NCBI RefSeq assembly: GCF_963924675.1
Contig: NC_089222.1
Location: forward strand, 2,480,001-2,544,000
Reading direction: 5' to 3'
DNA length: 64,000 nt
From: Phocoena phocoena
Lineage: Eukaryota > Chordata > Mammalia > Artiodactyla > Phocoenidae
Made by a program: the position numbers and the translations under genes
Shown: positions 12,486 through 24,994 of the stretch, in pieces
Layout: every line of letters begins with the position of its first letter
Position numbering within the stretch: the first letter of the stretch is position 1
Notes under the pieces: generated by a model
What the model saw: the letters and a program-made list of their open reading frames with translations, nothing else
Database searches by the model: none
Told to the model about the DNA's origin: nothing

Positions 12486-14587
12486 CGTGCCTTTCTGTAG
12501 GGCAGTTAGAAGGACTCGGCATTGGCGGTGCATGGCAGTGGTGAATAGCCTAAGAGGTGGCTACCACCAACCCCTTACCCCCCTGTAAACTCACGCCTCA
12601 CATCAGTACGTAGAGTCTAATTCCAATCTCCTTGAAAATGAGCTGCCCTTTCGTATTTGACCAAGAGGGTGCAGTGGAAGCTATGTTCTTGAACGTCTGT
12701 CGCCGGGTCCTAAGAAGCCTTGCAGTTTCCACCTGGGGAAAGCCTGTCATTTTATCAGAAGTATGACTGCCCTGAGAACGCCATGCTGTGGGGAACCCTA
12801 AGCTAACTCTTTGGAAATGTCATGTGAGGAGAGAGAGACCAGATATTGAAGCTGAGGCACCGTGCATGTCGTGAGTGAAAACGCCACCTTGGATGTCCCG
12901 CCCAGCCAAGTTTTTGAACAACTACAGCTCTAGCCGCCGTCTGACGCAGTCACATGAGAAACCCCAACGAGAGCCATTCAGCTGAGTTCAGTCAACCCAC
13001 AGAGCATAAGTAATGACAGTGAACTTTTAACCACGAAGCTTTGAGTTTTTTAAATGTAGCAATAGATCTCTGAAACAACAAAGCATACTAATTTTTAATC
13101 AGGGCTCCCCAGTTGAGCTCCAAGGTGTCTATACCATTTATTTATTATATTTATAATATATATATATAATAAATATATTATTTATTACTCTCCTCTCCCT
13201 AGTATATGAAAATTCCCAGGTACCCACAACCCATTTTTTTAAACACTAAGAAAGTTTAAAGGACATTTTTGTAGCTGATCATTTAACTTTGGTATTAAAG
13301 TCAAAAACACTTTCGTCATTTCCATTTGTAATGTGAAGATGTTGCTTCTTTACTCTCTTGTGCTCCACACACAGACAGACAGAGTCAGGCAGACTCCCCT
13401 TCCTTTCTTAAATAAGTGAGTTAGCTGTTATATACTCAAAACCGTGAAAACAGCTCATGGTCATTGTAATGTCTGGTTATCTAGGACCCTAACTTTGCAG
13501 ACCATAATATTTAAAAGCAATGTTTGAAAACCGACTCCGGATCGTTTCCCAGTGGTCACCCTGAGGCTAACCCAGGCCCACACATGCCAGTGGGGAGCGC
13601 ATCTCAAGGCGGACATGGTTCTAAGTATATAACCCGACTTTTTTCATCTCTCCAATCCAATTAAATACAAGCAACCCAACCACTGTCAGAAAATGACTAC
13701 AGAGAATTGGGTCAACACACCTCTCAGAATTTCTTCTGCGCCAATCAGAGGGTCAGTCCAGTTATTTTCAATGATTTGAAGGGTGACGTCAAGAAAGTCT
13801 GTCCTTCGATCTTATTATTTAACTGCCAGCAGCTAGATAGGCTCAGTGATGACCTGGAGCACACGGTGATACTGGCCAGGAAAACCTGTCCTTTCCTTGT
13901 CATCCTTCTTTATGCACCCAGAGAAGTCTCATACAGCTTCTCCAGTCCACTCTATAAATAATCCCAAAATGGCCTTATTTTACTACAACTGTAGTAAACT
14001 GGACATTGTTTTGTGAGCTATGGCCTCTATCCTGCTACCATTGTTAAAAATACTGATAATATTCACCTCACAGCATTATAAAGTCTTCAGAAAAGTATTC
14101 ACCCCTGAAAGAATTTTATTTACTATAGCTGGTATTAACAACAAAACAACAAAATATCCCCATAGCTTTGGACCAATGAAGAAAAAGACATTATGGTTGG
14201 ATTTTTTAGTTATCATAAGAGAAGAAATACCCATGAGTAAATTTGAGACCTATTCAGGAATCGGCCTGACTACTGCAGTTAACCAAAAATAATTTAATGA
14301 CTCTAAAATAATACCTAGCTCTTCAAGTCAAATTAATACCAATTAAAGGGAAGCAGAAGAATAAGGAGCTGCAAGTCCCTCGATGTGTACTTCCTACAAA
14401 GGCAAACACGGTGAGTGCTGACTCAGTCCCTGGGCCTCATCCAGCAACCCCACCTGTCCAAGGGAGAAACAAGAACCAGAAAGGCTTCAGGCAGAATTCT
14501 GCCATTTGGAGCCAATTTCTAAAAGCTTGCTTATCTGGTTTCTCATTCATACCAGACTAGAAATGGCAATGAAAAGGAGGTAGATAC
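12486..14587. other. Unassigned sequence with an AT-rich block
   Basis: Holds an AT-only block at 13137-13187 built from TATT and TA units. Otherwise no gene or repeat that I can support. Confidence 0.5.
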
Positions 14588-14906
14588 GACACAAATCAGC
14601 ATATCTATGAAACAAAAACAGACTCACAGATATAGAGAACAGAGTTGTGGTTGCCGAGGGGGAGGAGAGAAGGTTTGGGAGTTTAGGATTAGCAGATGCA
14701 AACTGTTATATAGAGGATGGATAAACAACAAGGTCCTACTGTATAGCACAGGGAACTCTATTCAGTATCTTGTGATAAACCATAATGGAAAAGAACATGA
14801 AAAAGAATGTATGTATATATATATATATAACTGAGTCACCCTGCAGTACAGCAGAAATTAATACATTATAAATCAACTATACTTCAATAAAATTTTATTT
14901 TTAAAA
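14588..14906 (+). mobile_element. Older L1 3'UTR fragment
   Basis: Plus-strand L1 tail with gactcacagatatagagaac, caacaaggtcctactgtata, a (TA)n block at 14813-14829, and the end aatcaactatacttcaataaa followed by an A/T-rich tail. The word gaggtaga precedes it and recurs after the tail near 14910, a possible degraded target-site duplication. Same lineage as the tails at 30.7 and 42.8 kb. Confidence 0.9.
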
Positions 14907-16599
14907 ATGAGGTAGAAGAGACTGGCTGCCAATGACAGACAAACTGACATTAGCAAGAAGTTCGAGAAGAAAACAAAGCACAACAAAAATCATGAAGGAA
15001 GCTATACTAATTCTTGGAAACACATGAACTGGGAAGATAAAGTGAAACTGAGGTTCAAGGATTATAACAATAAAAGTTGTACAGAAACTTCTGAAAACTT
15101 CAGAACACCATGGAATACTCTAGGCTTTGTGAGGGAGGAGAGAGCAAATGTAGAGATTCAGCAAATTACATCAGCACAGAATTTTCCTTATGCCTAAGTA
15201 GGGTGGACCCATATACTGTTTGTAAATATATAACTGTATATATATTTATATTTATATAGTTATACAGAATTATACATAATTATATGTTGCCTCTGTGTTT
15301 TCAGAAACTATTCTCTAAAATGCCAAATTTTCTAACTTTCCAGTGAATTAAATAAAAAAGAAATAACAATCCTACCTTTAAAACCTGTCTTCCCCAATTT
15401 AAATTATCATTTAAAATTTTAGATGTAAAGTGTTGAAACTAAAAAACGTTCATTAATTGTCTTGATTCTTACACTTTTCCTTAGATTATCTTGATTAGAA
15501 AGATCATCTCATTATGCCCCCTTAAAATTTTTATTAAGTCCCTGGGAACTTGGGCATAAATCATCATTGTTGCTTCTTTTCTTTCTTCTTTTATTAACAG
15601 TGTAGATGTTTTCTATTTCCTAATTTCTTGGGCCTGAGTTTACCATCAGGTTAGCTAAAGGAAACATCATGGTCATTTATATTCCTAACTGGATTTTTGC
15701 ATAATCCCCTTACTTGTGAGATTTCCCCTTTCTTTCCCTGTGAATCACTACAAATGAAATGACAAAATCTCTCTAATCACCCCCAATGTTTGCTGCTCAT
15801 ATTCTTGGAGATTTTGATACTTGAGGAAATTACTGACCCAGGGAGACCTCAGTACTTACACTTCCATTATGTATTCTCTTAAATATAAAGATATTTTCTT
15901 AAAGTTTAGATTTATGATCAGGACAAAATTACATATTTCAGAGTGCAGGATAGAATCTAATAGCACCGATCAAAGACTGGGGATTTTCAGTTTTCTTAAT
16001 CAAAGGACTTTTCAGAGCTAAGACACCATCCAAACTGAATCCATTCCAGTATTTTGGGGACTAAAAATAGACTATCATATTTGCATTGCTTTTGCGGTTC
16101 ACCGTATGTAATCCTTCACAACTGTATTCTAGTTCCATTTACTTTTGCATGTTTTTGCATAATACATGTTTACTTTCATTTAGCAAATCTTATTTGCCAC
16201 TAGAAAATTAGACTATAAGAAGATGTTATGTGTATTTTTCTTTAAAATACAATAACCCTTGCCATGGACAGCCACAGAATTGACTTTGAGAAGCTGTCTG
16301 TGAAATTGGGCTCCACCATCCCTGCTATTCTTTGAATACACTGCAATTCTATTTATTACACTGGACAGGTCAGATAAAGCAGAATTAATTTCATAATTAA
16401 TGGATCGACCTGTGCTTATTCATTGAATTTCCATGTTCTCACCGGTTTGTGAAACAAGTCTATCAGAAAACAGTTTTAACAAAGGGGTAGAGTGACAGAA
16501 GTCCATAACTGAGCCTATGGGGAAATATAGATGTTTAGGGTATGTTTAAACTGGGAGGTCTGGCAAACTCTTAGATTGTCCCTGTGATGAAGATGAGAC
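14907..16599. other. Unassigned AT-rich sequence
   Basis: Very AT-rich, with TATA-type microsatellite at 15224-15287. No gene seen. Confidence 0.5.
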
Positions 16600-16692
16600 C
16601 AGAGCTGATTTAGTTATCATTGTATCCCCAGAACCAAATACAGTGACTAGTGCGTGATACTTGCTCAGTAAATGTCAGATACATTTGTGGGT
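16600..16692 (+). mobile_element. L2 3' end relic
   Basis: The words tgtatccccagaaccaaatac, agtgactagtgcgtgatac and ttgctcagtaaatgtc match the terminal order of L2. Short and diverged. Confidence 0.6.
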
Positions 16693-17563
16693 TATAAAAT
16701 AGAGTGCATGGCATTCTGTTCAGGAGAGTGAGAGGTGAAAATTATTTCAATCCCAGCTAGAAGAAGCTTAGTATACTCAAACCCCAAAATAACACTAAGT
16801 GGTGGTTAAATAGGTGGGAAATCAGTGGCACAGTAGTCGAGATTAATCAGCGTTTGAGGAGAAGAACCCCCGGGATACAGTATTTTTGGAGAAGGACACT
16901 TGTAATGCCTTCCTGGCTCTTTGAAAGGGTGGTGGATGGGATGGAAAAATACAGAAGCAGGAGTGTATGTGAAGTGCCAGGAGGACAGGACATCAGGCTA
17001 GAGAGATACAGGAGAGTCACACTGCAGGATAGAAAAAGTCTTTTGGGGAAAGAGGGCTGGGATTCTGTGTGTGTGTGTGAAGTGGTCCTAGCAAGTATTC
17101 AGTGATGTGTCTGTTTTATAAAGTACGCTTTCATAAAAGGGCAGCACCTCTTACTCTGACAAGAAAAAAAAAAAAAAAGAAAAAGAAGAAGAAAGATGGA
17201 AGAGCCACAACAAGGCTCTGAGGCAAAGAAAGGAGTGGGTTAAAATGTTCTTTTTAATAATCTTTGGCTTAGAAGTAAAGTAGGATAAGATATATTCTGT
17301 CAAGAGACCTGAGGCAAGGAGGATTTTGGCTTTAAAAAAGGTGGGAAAAATCATTGTAAAAATGATGTCAGAGAAATAGAAGGATTCACAGCCACAGACC
17401 ACCACTTCCAGCAGCCATTACTTTGTTCTGCAGCTTGGGAACAGTAAGGGAAAAGGAGACCTTGGAGATGACTCCAATTTATGTAAGCAGCTCTTTGCAG
17501 GAAACCACCCTCAGCAGGCAGCCCCCTTTCTTATCACTCTACCAAAGCTGCATTGTAACTAAC
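16693..17563. other. Unassigned sequence
   Basis: Contains an A-rich purine tract at 17161-17195 and no supported gene. Confidence 0.5.
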
Positions 17564-18190
17564 TTTTTTTTTAACATCTTTATTGGAGTATAATTGCTTT
17601 ACAATGGTGTGTTAGTTGCTGCTTTATAACAAAGTGAATCAGTTATACATATACATATATCCCCATATCTCCTCCCTCTTCCGTCTCCCTCCCTCCCACC
17701 CTCCCTATCCCACCCCTCTAGGTGGTCACAGAGCACTGAGCTGATCTCCCTGTGCTATGCGGCTGCTTCCCACTAGCTATCTATTTTACATTTGGTAGTG
17801 TATATATGTCCATGCCACTCTCTCACTTCGTCCCAGCTTACCTTTCCCCCTCCCCATGTCCTCAAGTCCATTCTCTACGTCTGCGTCTTTATTGCTGTCC
17901 TGCTCCTAGGTTCTTCAGAACTTTTTTTTTTTTAGATTCTATATATATGTGTTAGCATATAGTATTTGTTTTTCTGTTTCTGACTTTCTTCACTCTGTAT
18001 GACAGACTCTAGGTCCATCCACGTCACTACAAATAACTCGATTTCATTTCTTTTTATGGCTGAGTACTATTCCATTGAATATATGTGCCACATCTTCTTT
18101 ATCCATTCATCTGTCGATGGACACTTAGGTTGCTTCCATGTCCTGGCTATTGCAAACAGAGCAGCAATGAACATTGTGGTACATGACTTA
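17564..18190 (-). mobile_element. 5'-truncated L1 (recent lineage)
   Basis: Minus-strand L1. Reading from the right, it begins in the 3' part of ORF2 (the complement of gtaccacaatgttcattgc near 18180), passes the ORF2 end, and reaches the 3'UTR and the poly(T) at 17564-17572. The plus strand shows tttattggagtataattgc, the complement of the family terminus. The flanks aactaactttt and acttactttt may be a degraded target-site duplication. Too truncated to encode protein. Confidence 0.93.
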
Positions 18191-18436
18191 CTTTTCAATC
18201 AGGCACCGATATGCCCTACTCATCTCCAGCCAAGCACACATTTCAAATGTTTTAATCACACAATACCTTGCCTAACTTGCCAGTTCTTTCTGTGGATCAA
18301 AGAAGTACGAATGAAGAATAAGTAATTAACAGATGACCAGATCTCTTCCCTAGCTTCCCCTGCAGTAATCTTGTGAACAAACTGTGTGAACAAGATAGCA
18401 TCTAAAGAAAAATCACAGGGAATCAACAACCGTGCA

Positions 18437-18741
18437 AGGAGATGGGGAGGGGGAAGGGTAAGCTGTGACAAAGTGAGAGAGTGGCATGGACATATATACA
18501 CTACCAAATGTAAAATAGATAGCTCGTGGGAAGCAGCCGCATAGCACAGGGAGATCAGCTCGGTGCTTTGTGACCACCTAGAGGTGTGGGATAGGGAGGG
18601 TGGGAGGGAGGGAGATGCAAGAGGGAGGAGATATGGGAACATATGTATATATGTAACTGATTCATTTTGTTGTAAAGCAGAAACTAACATACCATTGTAA
18701 AGCAATTATACTCCAATAAAGACATAAAAAAAAAAAAAAAA
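18437..18741 (+). mobile_element. 5'-truncated L1 3'UTR (recent lineage)
   Basis: Only the L1 3'UTR remains: a G-rich block near 18440-18465, gtgagagagtggcatggac, cgcatagcacagggagatc, and the terminus ccaataaagacataaa plus about 15 A. It faces the copy at 17564-18190, so the two form an inverted pair with about 250 bases between them. Confidence 0.93.
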
Positions 18742-19995
18742 GACAAGCCTGCACTCAGTGGGGGACGGCACGACTCTGACTCCCTTGTCTCAGTGATTAA
18801 CTAAGATTACTTCCCTCCTTTCCTTTAAAAGTTTCACGGCCAAGCAGAATCTTCAGAGGTGGCTCTTTGGGGGACTCTGAGTCCACCATCTCCCGAGATT
18901 GCCGGCATTCTGATTAAAGACAACCTTCCCCTCTACCAAGGTTTATGAGTTTGATTCTGCAAGCGGAGAGCAGCAAGACTCCAGATGAGAGCAGCAAAAA
19001 CTGAGGAGCAAGTACAGCAGATACTCCCTGGAGCAAGGGAATCTGTGTCATCCAGGGAGAAGAGCTCTGGATGGAGCCCTTTCTGCTTTCCAGACTAGCC
19101 AAGAGCTCGGAAGAGCCAGAAGAAAGCGGAGTGACAAGATGAACTGGAGGAGTTGAGTCTGGCTGAGACTATTACCAGGACCAGCTTTCCTTTGCAAATG
19201 GCTACACAGCTAGACTCCATTTCCCGACCTGACTTAGAGTTAGCTGTGGTCGGGGACCGAGTTCTGGAGAATGGGATGAGAGTGGGGTGTATTTGGCCCT
19301 TTTGAGCTGAGATGGTTGAGACGTGAGTGTACCACACCGCCCACCCCCATGGTCTCTTGGCCCGTTCATCATTTTAAGAGCAAGCACTCCAAGGACCTAT
19401 AGAAGATTGGGACTGACCACCAAATGAAAGAAATCTGGGTCCCCTGGATCACATGGCAGGTGCCAAACAGAAATATACATGTGAATAGACAATGATGTGC
19501 ATGAGAAACAAACTTCTATTTGAACAGGACACTGAGATTTGAAGGTGCATTTTTTCCAGCAGCTAGCATTACCTTAACCAATATATACCGAGCTTTTGGT
19601 GATCCACGTTCACTGACTGGGAGAAACCGCAGATTTAGAAAGAGAGATAGAAGCAGGGAGAGCCCCATCTGGGTTGCTGGCGATAGAGGGGTGCCAGGAA
19701 AAGTGTGTAGCCCTGCTTGTGCGAGACGCACAGCCGTAGTCTGGAAGGAACCGAACTGTCATCCCACTGAGCTTCACCATCAGAAGAGCCTAGTGCAGGC
19801 ATACTGGGTCAGAAGAACTGAAGATCACTTTGGTGTCATACCAGTGGGGAAACTGAGGCTTGGTATTAAAAAAAAAAAACCAAAACAACAAACCTGCCCT
19901 ATGAGGGATCCTGGATCAGATGAACAGGATTTCCAGCTATCATGATACGTAATTTTCTGTGTAACTTGCAAGAAAGGTCACCGAATATTTCCGAG
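18742..19995. other. Unassigned sequence
   Basis: A 141-codon plus-strand ORF at 19520-19945 has a low-complexity, Arg-rich, unrecognised product and no gene context. No repeat identified. Confidence 0.45.
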
Positions 19996-20210
19996 CAGTG
20001 GCTCTCAACCAAGGTGTAGTTTTGCCCCCAGGGGCTATCTGACACTCTCTGGAGATACTGGTTGTCAAAACTGGGAGCTGGGGTGCTATTGGCATCTAGT
20101 GGGTGTAGCTTAGGGATGCTGCTAAATGTCCTATGATTCTCAAGACAGCTACCCATGGGGAAAAAAAGAATGCAGCTCAAAAGATTAATTGTAACAAGAT
20201 TGAGACACTG
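19996..20210 (+). mobile_element. MER5A-like hAT-Charlie DNA transposon (non-autonomous)
   Basis: Starts cagtggctctcaacc and ends ttgagacactg, with ttttgcccccaggggctatc and ggcatctagtgggtgtagc between, in the MER5A order. The 8-bp flanks tttccgag and ttttagag agree at 6 of 8 positions, as expected for a decayed hAT target duplication. Non-coding and long inactive. Confidence 0.88.
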
Positions 20211-20664
20211 TTTTAGAGTATTATGTAACCACCCATAATAAAAATTTGGTTTCCAGTTTTAAGAAAAACTAATTCCTCAGCTAACCTAAAGCTAGTTTGA
20301 CCTTGACATTGGCTCATCCTTTTGGTATATTTATTTTTTCAAAATCTCATTTTGTCTAGAGTGAAGTCCTATGGAGAAAGACAAGCTTCCCAGTAAAGTA
20401 TGTATGAATTGAAGAAAGAGTTTGGCTTGTACTTACACAATTGCACTGCATTGAAAATCGGGATTTACCGAGGACAGAAGTCACTGCACAAATCAATAAT
20501 CCCCAGAGGTAAAAAGTGCTCAGCTCTGCATGGATATTCTGTTTTCACCTTAAGTTTCATAATTGTTTGCCATATTTGGTGACCCCTGTAGAGAACGAAT
20601 AGGGAAAAATTGTATTTGGTGCAAAGAAGTCATAGAGTTTTCTGGCTGACTTAGCAACACTGAG
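20211..20664. other. Unassigned sequence
   Basis: No gene or repeat identified between the MER5A-like element and the following ORF. Confidence 0.5.
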
Positions 20665-21198
20665 ATGAAAGTGTTTGTAGGAGTCTGTCTTGCAGGTAGA
20701 GATGAAAGACAGAATATTACAAATGATATGTTATCAGAACTAAATTCTAGGCTGGCTAGACTTCATGCTGCTTTTTTGAAAATGTCTTTTCTGTTCTTCT
20801 TAATGCCCCATTATCAATCTCAGCTTGCCAGGGAGCATTTCATTTTTCCTTCCTTTATTTTGTCCTTATTTTTAGTTGCAAGAAAAGACATTGTTTATCA
20901 TATTAATTCTGACAGGAGTATACATTCATATACCACACTGCAGTTTATGTACATTTATATTCACACTGAATATACATGTATGTATGCATGGGGTAAGTAC
21001 CCTGATACTATGTTGGTAGCAACATGTTATTTTTTTCTGTTAATAATTTCAGAAGAGATTCTAAGATCAATTAAATACTCTGATTTGGCTCGTTACAGAC
21101 ATGTACTAGAAAATGTGATTATGATTTCAATCAATTTGCTGAATACTTGCTTAAGATACATACTTGATTTCTCAAATCTCATCCCCTTATTAAATTAG
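20665..21198 (+). other. Unexplained 177-codon ORF with a candidate internal exon
   Basis: This is the longest open frame here not owed to a transposon. The predicted product is rich in Ile, Leu and Phe and has no domain that I recognise. The start context (gagatgaaa) is a weak Kozak site. Inside it, a pyrimidine-rich run ending in tttttag at 20875 precedes 117 bases that end at a strong donor, GG|GTAAGTAC, at 20993. Segment 20876-20992 could therefore be an internal exon rather than part of an unspliced gene. The base composition matches the AT-rich surroundings, which argues for chance. I would not call it a gene without conservation or transcript data. Confidence 0.2.
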
Positions 21199-23695
21199 AC
21201 CATCAGCCATATCTAAAATATTTTTACTGAGCTAACGTTTAATGGTATAACCTATGTTCTTATAAGGTCACTAGAACAACAAGTTGTTTGCACAATATTT
21301 TCACACCTTTTACAAATTTTTAAGTCAAGATACTGTTCACTGTGTTACCCAATATCCTTTATCCTGGTATCTATATGATAAATCCATCTTTATACTTAGT
21401 TTCAATGTTTATTTACAGATCAATATTTTGCAGCACTTGCCTAGGTTATGAAATGTTAGTTTTTCATAGTCAATTTCAATAAACCTATGTGTGATTGTAC
21501 AACACATGTGCAAATAGGTTGACAAAAGAAAGAAAGGAAAAAGAAAGGTGAGGGAAGGGGAAGAAAGAGGCTTTTAAGGACAAATTAGGAGAGTGTGGCT
21601 TGTTACTAAAATATCCTTCACTGTGCAAAACTTAAGACAACGCTAGTTTATTTTCTACATAAGGAGCAAAGGTAGGGGAAAAAAAAACATAAAAAGGGGA
21701 ATTTAGAGAGAGTTGTAAAGAAAGGCATTAAAAAAATGTTAGTTTGCAAGAAATAGAATCTGCAGACTAAACTGATGAGGATCCAAACACAGTATATTCA
21801 GCCCACTCTCCAAAGTGACACTTAACTGGCTTATTCAGCCCACTCCCCAAAGTGACACTTAACTGGCTTAAGAAAAAAAGGAAACAGTGGAAAGAAACCT
21901 CTCTAATCCCGACCAGGAAAAGGGGTCAGGAGAGCTCATTAACAGATTTGCAAGGGGCTTGAGTTGAATACGGATTCATTTTTGGAGACAAATTTTAGTG
22001 TCAACGAAGTAAGAAACAATTTTAGTTTTTTTTATGTTTTTCATTCTCTGATATTTTAAAATCAGTTATTTGTTAATTATTATATAAAGATGCATTTTGA
22101 AATTACACATGATGAGATTTTGTGCAAAGTTGGATAAGATCTTAATCACTGAATTATTTCCAGAAGTTGATTTTACCTAAATCATTAAAGTAACTACATT
22201 ACTGTCACAGCTCAGAATTCTGTCACCACCATGGTCACTTGGTGACATTCCTAGTTGAATTTAAAAAATCAGGCCACGTTAAGTTTCTTACAAATATAAT
22301 TTATTGGCACCTTTGGGGTTTCTTACTCAAAGCTCTAAATCAAGGATTAAAAATGGATGATGATATGACCATGTAATCCAAGACGACTTCGTTTTATTTC
22401 TTCAGTCACTTTGAATTTACAGTCATACTCAGAACCTAACTGAGGTCACCAGTGCTGGGGCTCAAAAGGAGCCTCCCCAAATGTGCCATCTTTGCACGTG
22501 GATTATTTTGAGCTAAAGGCAATCGAGACCCTGTCGGCTCAAGAGAAACATATACCCCTCCCCTAACTACATAGAAGAATTTAAATTGGCGGTCTTTCCC
22601 CAAATGAGAATTATTAGCACAGATAAATTTTATCTGCAGGACAAAGAGCTAATTACCCAACCTCTGCTCTTCTTTTTCTCTTGTGAACTGCATTGTCCCC
22701 CTACCCTTCGAAGCCCCAGGCCCCTTGTCACATCCCTTAGCCCAGGGTGGCATATACACCACATTTTACCTTTTTGTCTTTGAACCTCACGTATGTGGGC
22801 TTCCGTACATACGCAATTAAGTTTGTCTTTCTCCTGTTATTCTGTCTTCTGTTGATATGATTATTAGACCAGCTGAGAAAACCTTTGAAGGTAGAGGAAA
22901 AGTCTCCTCAACACCATCTTACATAGGTGCCTGTTGGCCTCTGTTTTCTTGAGTTTTCTTAGGCTTACTTTTAATTATTATAAAGTGTAGGAACTGCCTC
23001 ACGTACAAAACAAATAAAAGAAATGCTATGTCTGATGTTTTCAAGGAAGCAACTGTACTTAGATAAACATTCATAAGTGATGAAAAATTCAGAAATAATC
23101 AGTATTCCCATTCATATTAATGCAAATTAGCCCTACAGATTAATAAGCCCCACGGGTTCAGGATCCAAAAGAAATTGGTTACACCTAAAATAAATTACAT
23201 TCTGAGAGCATAGGAATATCAGTAATAATTGCAATTATGACCCAAAGCAATAATATTGTAATTCTCTGGGTTCTTAACGTTTACTTCCACAGGATATGTT
23301 ATAACCAGGATGAACTAGGAAAATGTGGGAAGTCCAGTGAAAAAGTCATACACTGGTTAAATTATTTTGCAGGACAATGGACTTTAAAATTTATTTCCAA
23401 CTTTCTAGTTGCTTTCATGTACTAGAATCTCATAAACTCAACTACAAGAGTGTGGAAGACCTAACCCAATTAGCAAAAATACATATATTTGAAAGATTTT
23501 TAAATGAGTAGTCAAGTATATATAGTTAACTAAGAGCAGAATAACAATGAGCTGTCTTTTAGAAGGCCCAAAGGAAACCTATTTTTAATGACTAGAAGAG
23601 AAAGATTTGCAATTAACATATTATTTGCATGTAAATTGATGATTCCAACAGCTGTTTAACGGGTGTTAAAAAACAATTTGTTCTATTAAGCAGTT
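21199..23695. other. Unassigned sequence
   Basis: About 2.5 kb of AT-rich DNA with a purine-rich patch at 21527-21570 and the tandem duplication listed separately. No supported gene. Confidence 0.5.
21795..21868. repeat. 37-bp tandem duplication, two copies
   Basis: The unit tattcagcccact...aactggct occurs at 21795-21831 and 21832-21868 with a single T/C difference. The copies abut exactly. It is not part of a recognised transposon, so it is probably a recent local duplication. Confidence 0.95.
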
Positions 23696-23707
23696 TAAAC
23701 ATTCTTC

Positions 23708-23709
<2 letters not shown>

Positions 23710-23739
<30 letters not shown>

Positions 23740-24036
23740 TTTTATTTTTGGTTGCGTTGGGTCTTTGTTGCTGCGTGCAGGCTTTTCTCTGGTTGCGGCA
23801 AGCAGGGGCTACACTTCGTTGCAGTGTGCTGGATTCTCATTGCCGCGGCTTCTCTTGTTGCGGAGCTCGGGCTCTAGGCGTGCAGGCTTCAGTAGTCATG
23901 GCACACGGGCTCAGTAGTTGTGGTGCACGGGCTTAGCTGCTCTGCAGCATGTGGGATCTTCCTGGACCAGGGCTTGAACCCGTGTCTCCTGCACTGGCAG
24001 GCGGATTCTTAACCACTGCACCACCAGGGAAGCCCC
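23710..24036 (-). mobile_element. CHR-type SINE, long form
   Basis: Minus-strand SINE with poly(T) from 23710 and its tRNA-like head at the right end (ccaccagggaagcccc). The body carries the long-form 3' part (ttggttgcgttgggtctttg on the plus strand). A perfect 14-bp target-site duplication, taaacattcttctt, sits at 23696-23709 and 24037-24050. Confidence 0.96.
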
Positions 24037-24065
24037 TAAACATTCTTCTTAAAAGTCTTGTTCAC

Positions 24066-24262
24066 TGGGCTTCCCTGGTGGCGCAGTGGTTGAGAGTCTG
24101 CCTGACGATGCAGGGGGCACGGCTTCGTGCCCCGGTCCGGGAAGATCCCACATGCCGCGGAGCGGCTGGGTCCGTGAGCCGTGGCCGCTGGGCCTGTGCG
24201 TCCGGAGCCTGTGCTCCGCAACGGGAGAGGCCACAACAGTGAGAGGCCTGCGTACCGCAAAA
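24066..24262 (+). mobile_element. CHR-type SINE, short poly(A) form
   Basis: Plus-strand SINE beginning gggcttccctgg, ending ccgc plus a short A tail. The 15-bp target-site duplication aaaagtcttgttcac is present at 24051-24065 and 24263-24277. The B box reads ggcttcgtgcc, a change from the ggttcgtgcc seen in the copies at 1.5 and 35 kb. Its head faces the head of the preceding SINE only 29 bases away. Confidence 0.96.
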
Positions 24263-24277
24263 AAAAGTCTTGTTCAC

Positions 24278-24994
24278 CTGTCTAATTCGCTGAACCCCTT
24301 CAGAGGAAGGCTGGTAGGGGCAGGGCTGGGGGGGGTGGATTCACATTGCTCATCCCACCCCCACTTCTCCACTGGTGAGATCCTTGCACAAAAGGTGCGA
24401 GGGGAGGCCACAGTTCAGCGCTACTGTCTGGGTTTCTTTCTGTGTTCTTTCATGAACTGCTGCAGCATTTTTTGGTTTGGGCAGGGATATATTTTGCAGC
24501 AGCAAAGATTTTCTAGACAGCATCCTATCTTTTCTAACCATGAATCCTCTAGTGAGCTCAGAGGAAAACGGTGGACAATTTAAGAGAAAGGACATTTTGT
24601 TTTTCTCAAGCATGACTGGGAAACAGTCAGCTATGATCTTCACCCAGGCCCTGGTCAGCCGTATCTCAAAACGGATAGGTGGGGGATTCAGAAGGGGTGG
24701 AGGGCTGTCCCTGCTCAAGGATTCCAATCATGAGAGCTTTTCATTTCATTCCTAAGGAAGCGTGAGAGTCCAAGAGAAGCTGTGGGCCCCCAGGACTTGC
24801 TCTACGAGCCCTCATCATCCCTCCTGTGCCCCTCCCTGCAGGAACCCGAGGCAAACCATCCCTCTGCCAGCAGCTGTCCCAGTGTTAGAAGAGGACACTG
24901 ATTTAAACCCTGTAACCCTCACCCGACACCTAGGCCCTTCTGTCCACCTGTTCTCTGATCAAGACCCAGACTCTGCAAACTTCACTGTGCACAG
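24278..24994. other. Unassigned, relatively GC-rich sequence
   Basis: Overlapping ORFs on both strands (24086-24583 plus, 24727-24350 minus, 24762-25172 plus) run partly through repeats and have no recognisable product. No gene called. Confidence 0.45.

Noticed and set aside
19520..19945. 141-codon plus-strand ORF
   Set aside because: Arg-rich, unrecognised, ends in an A-rich tract; no start or splice support.
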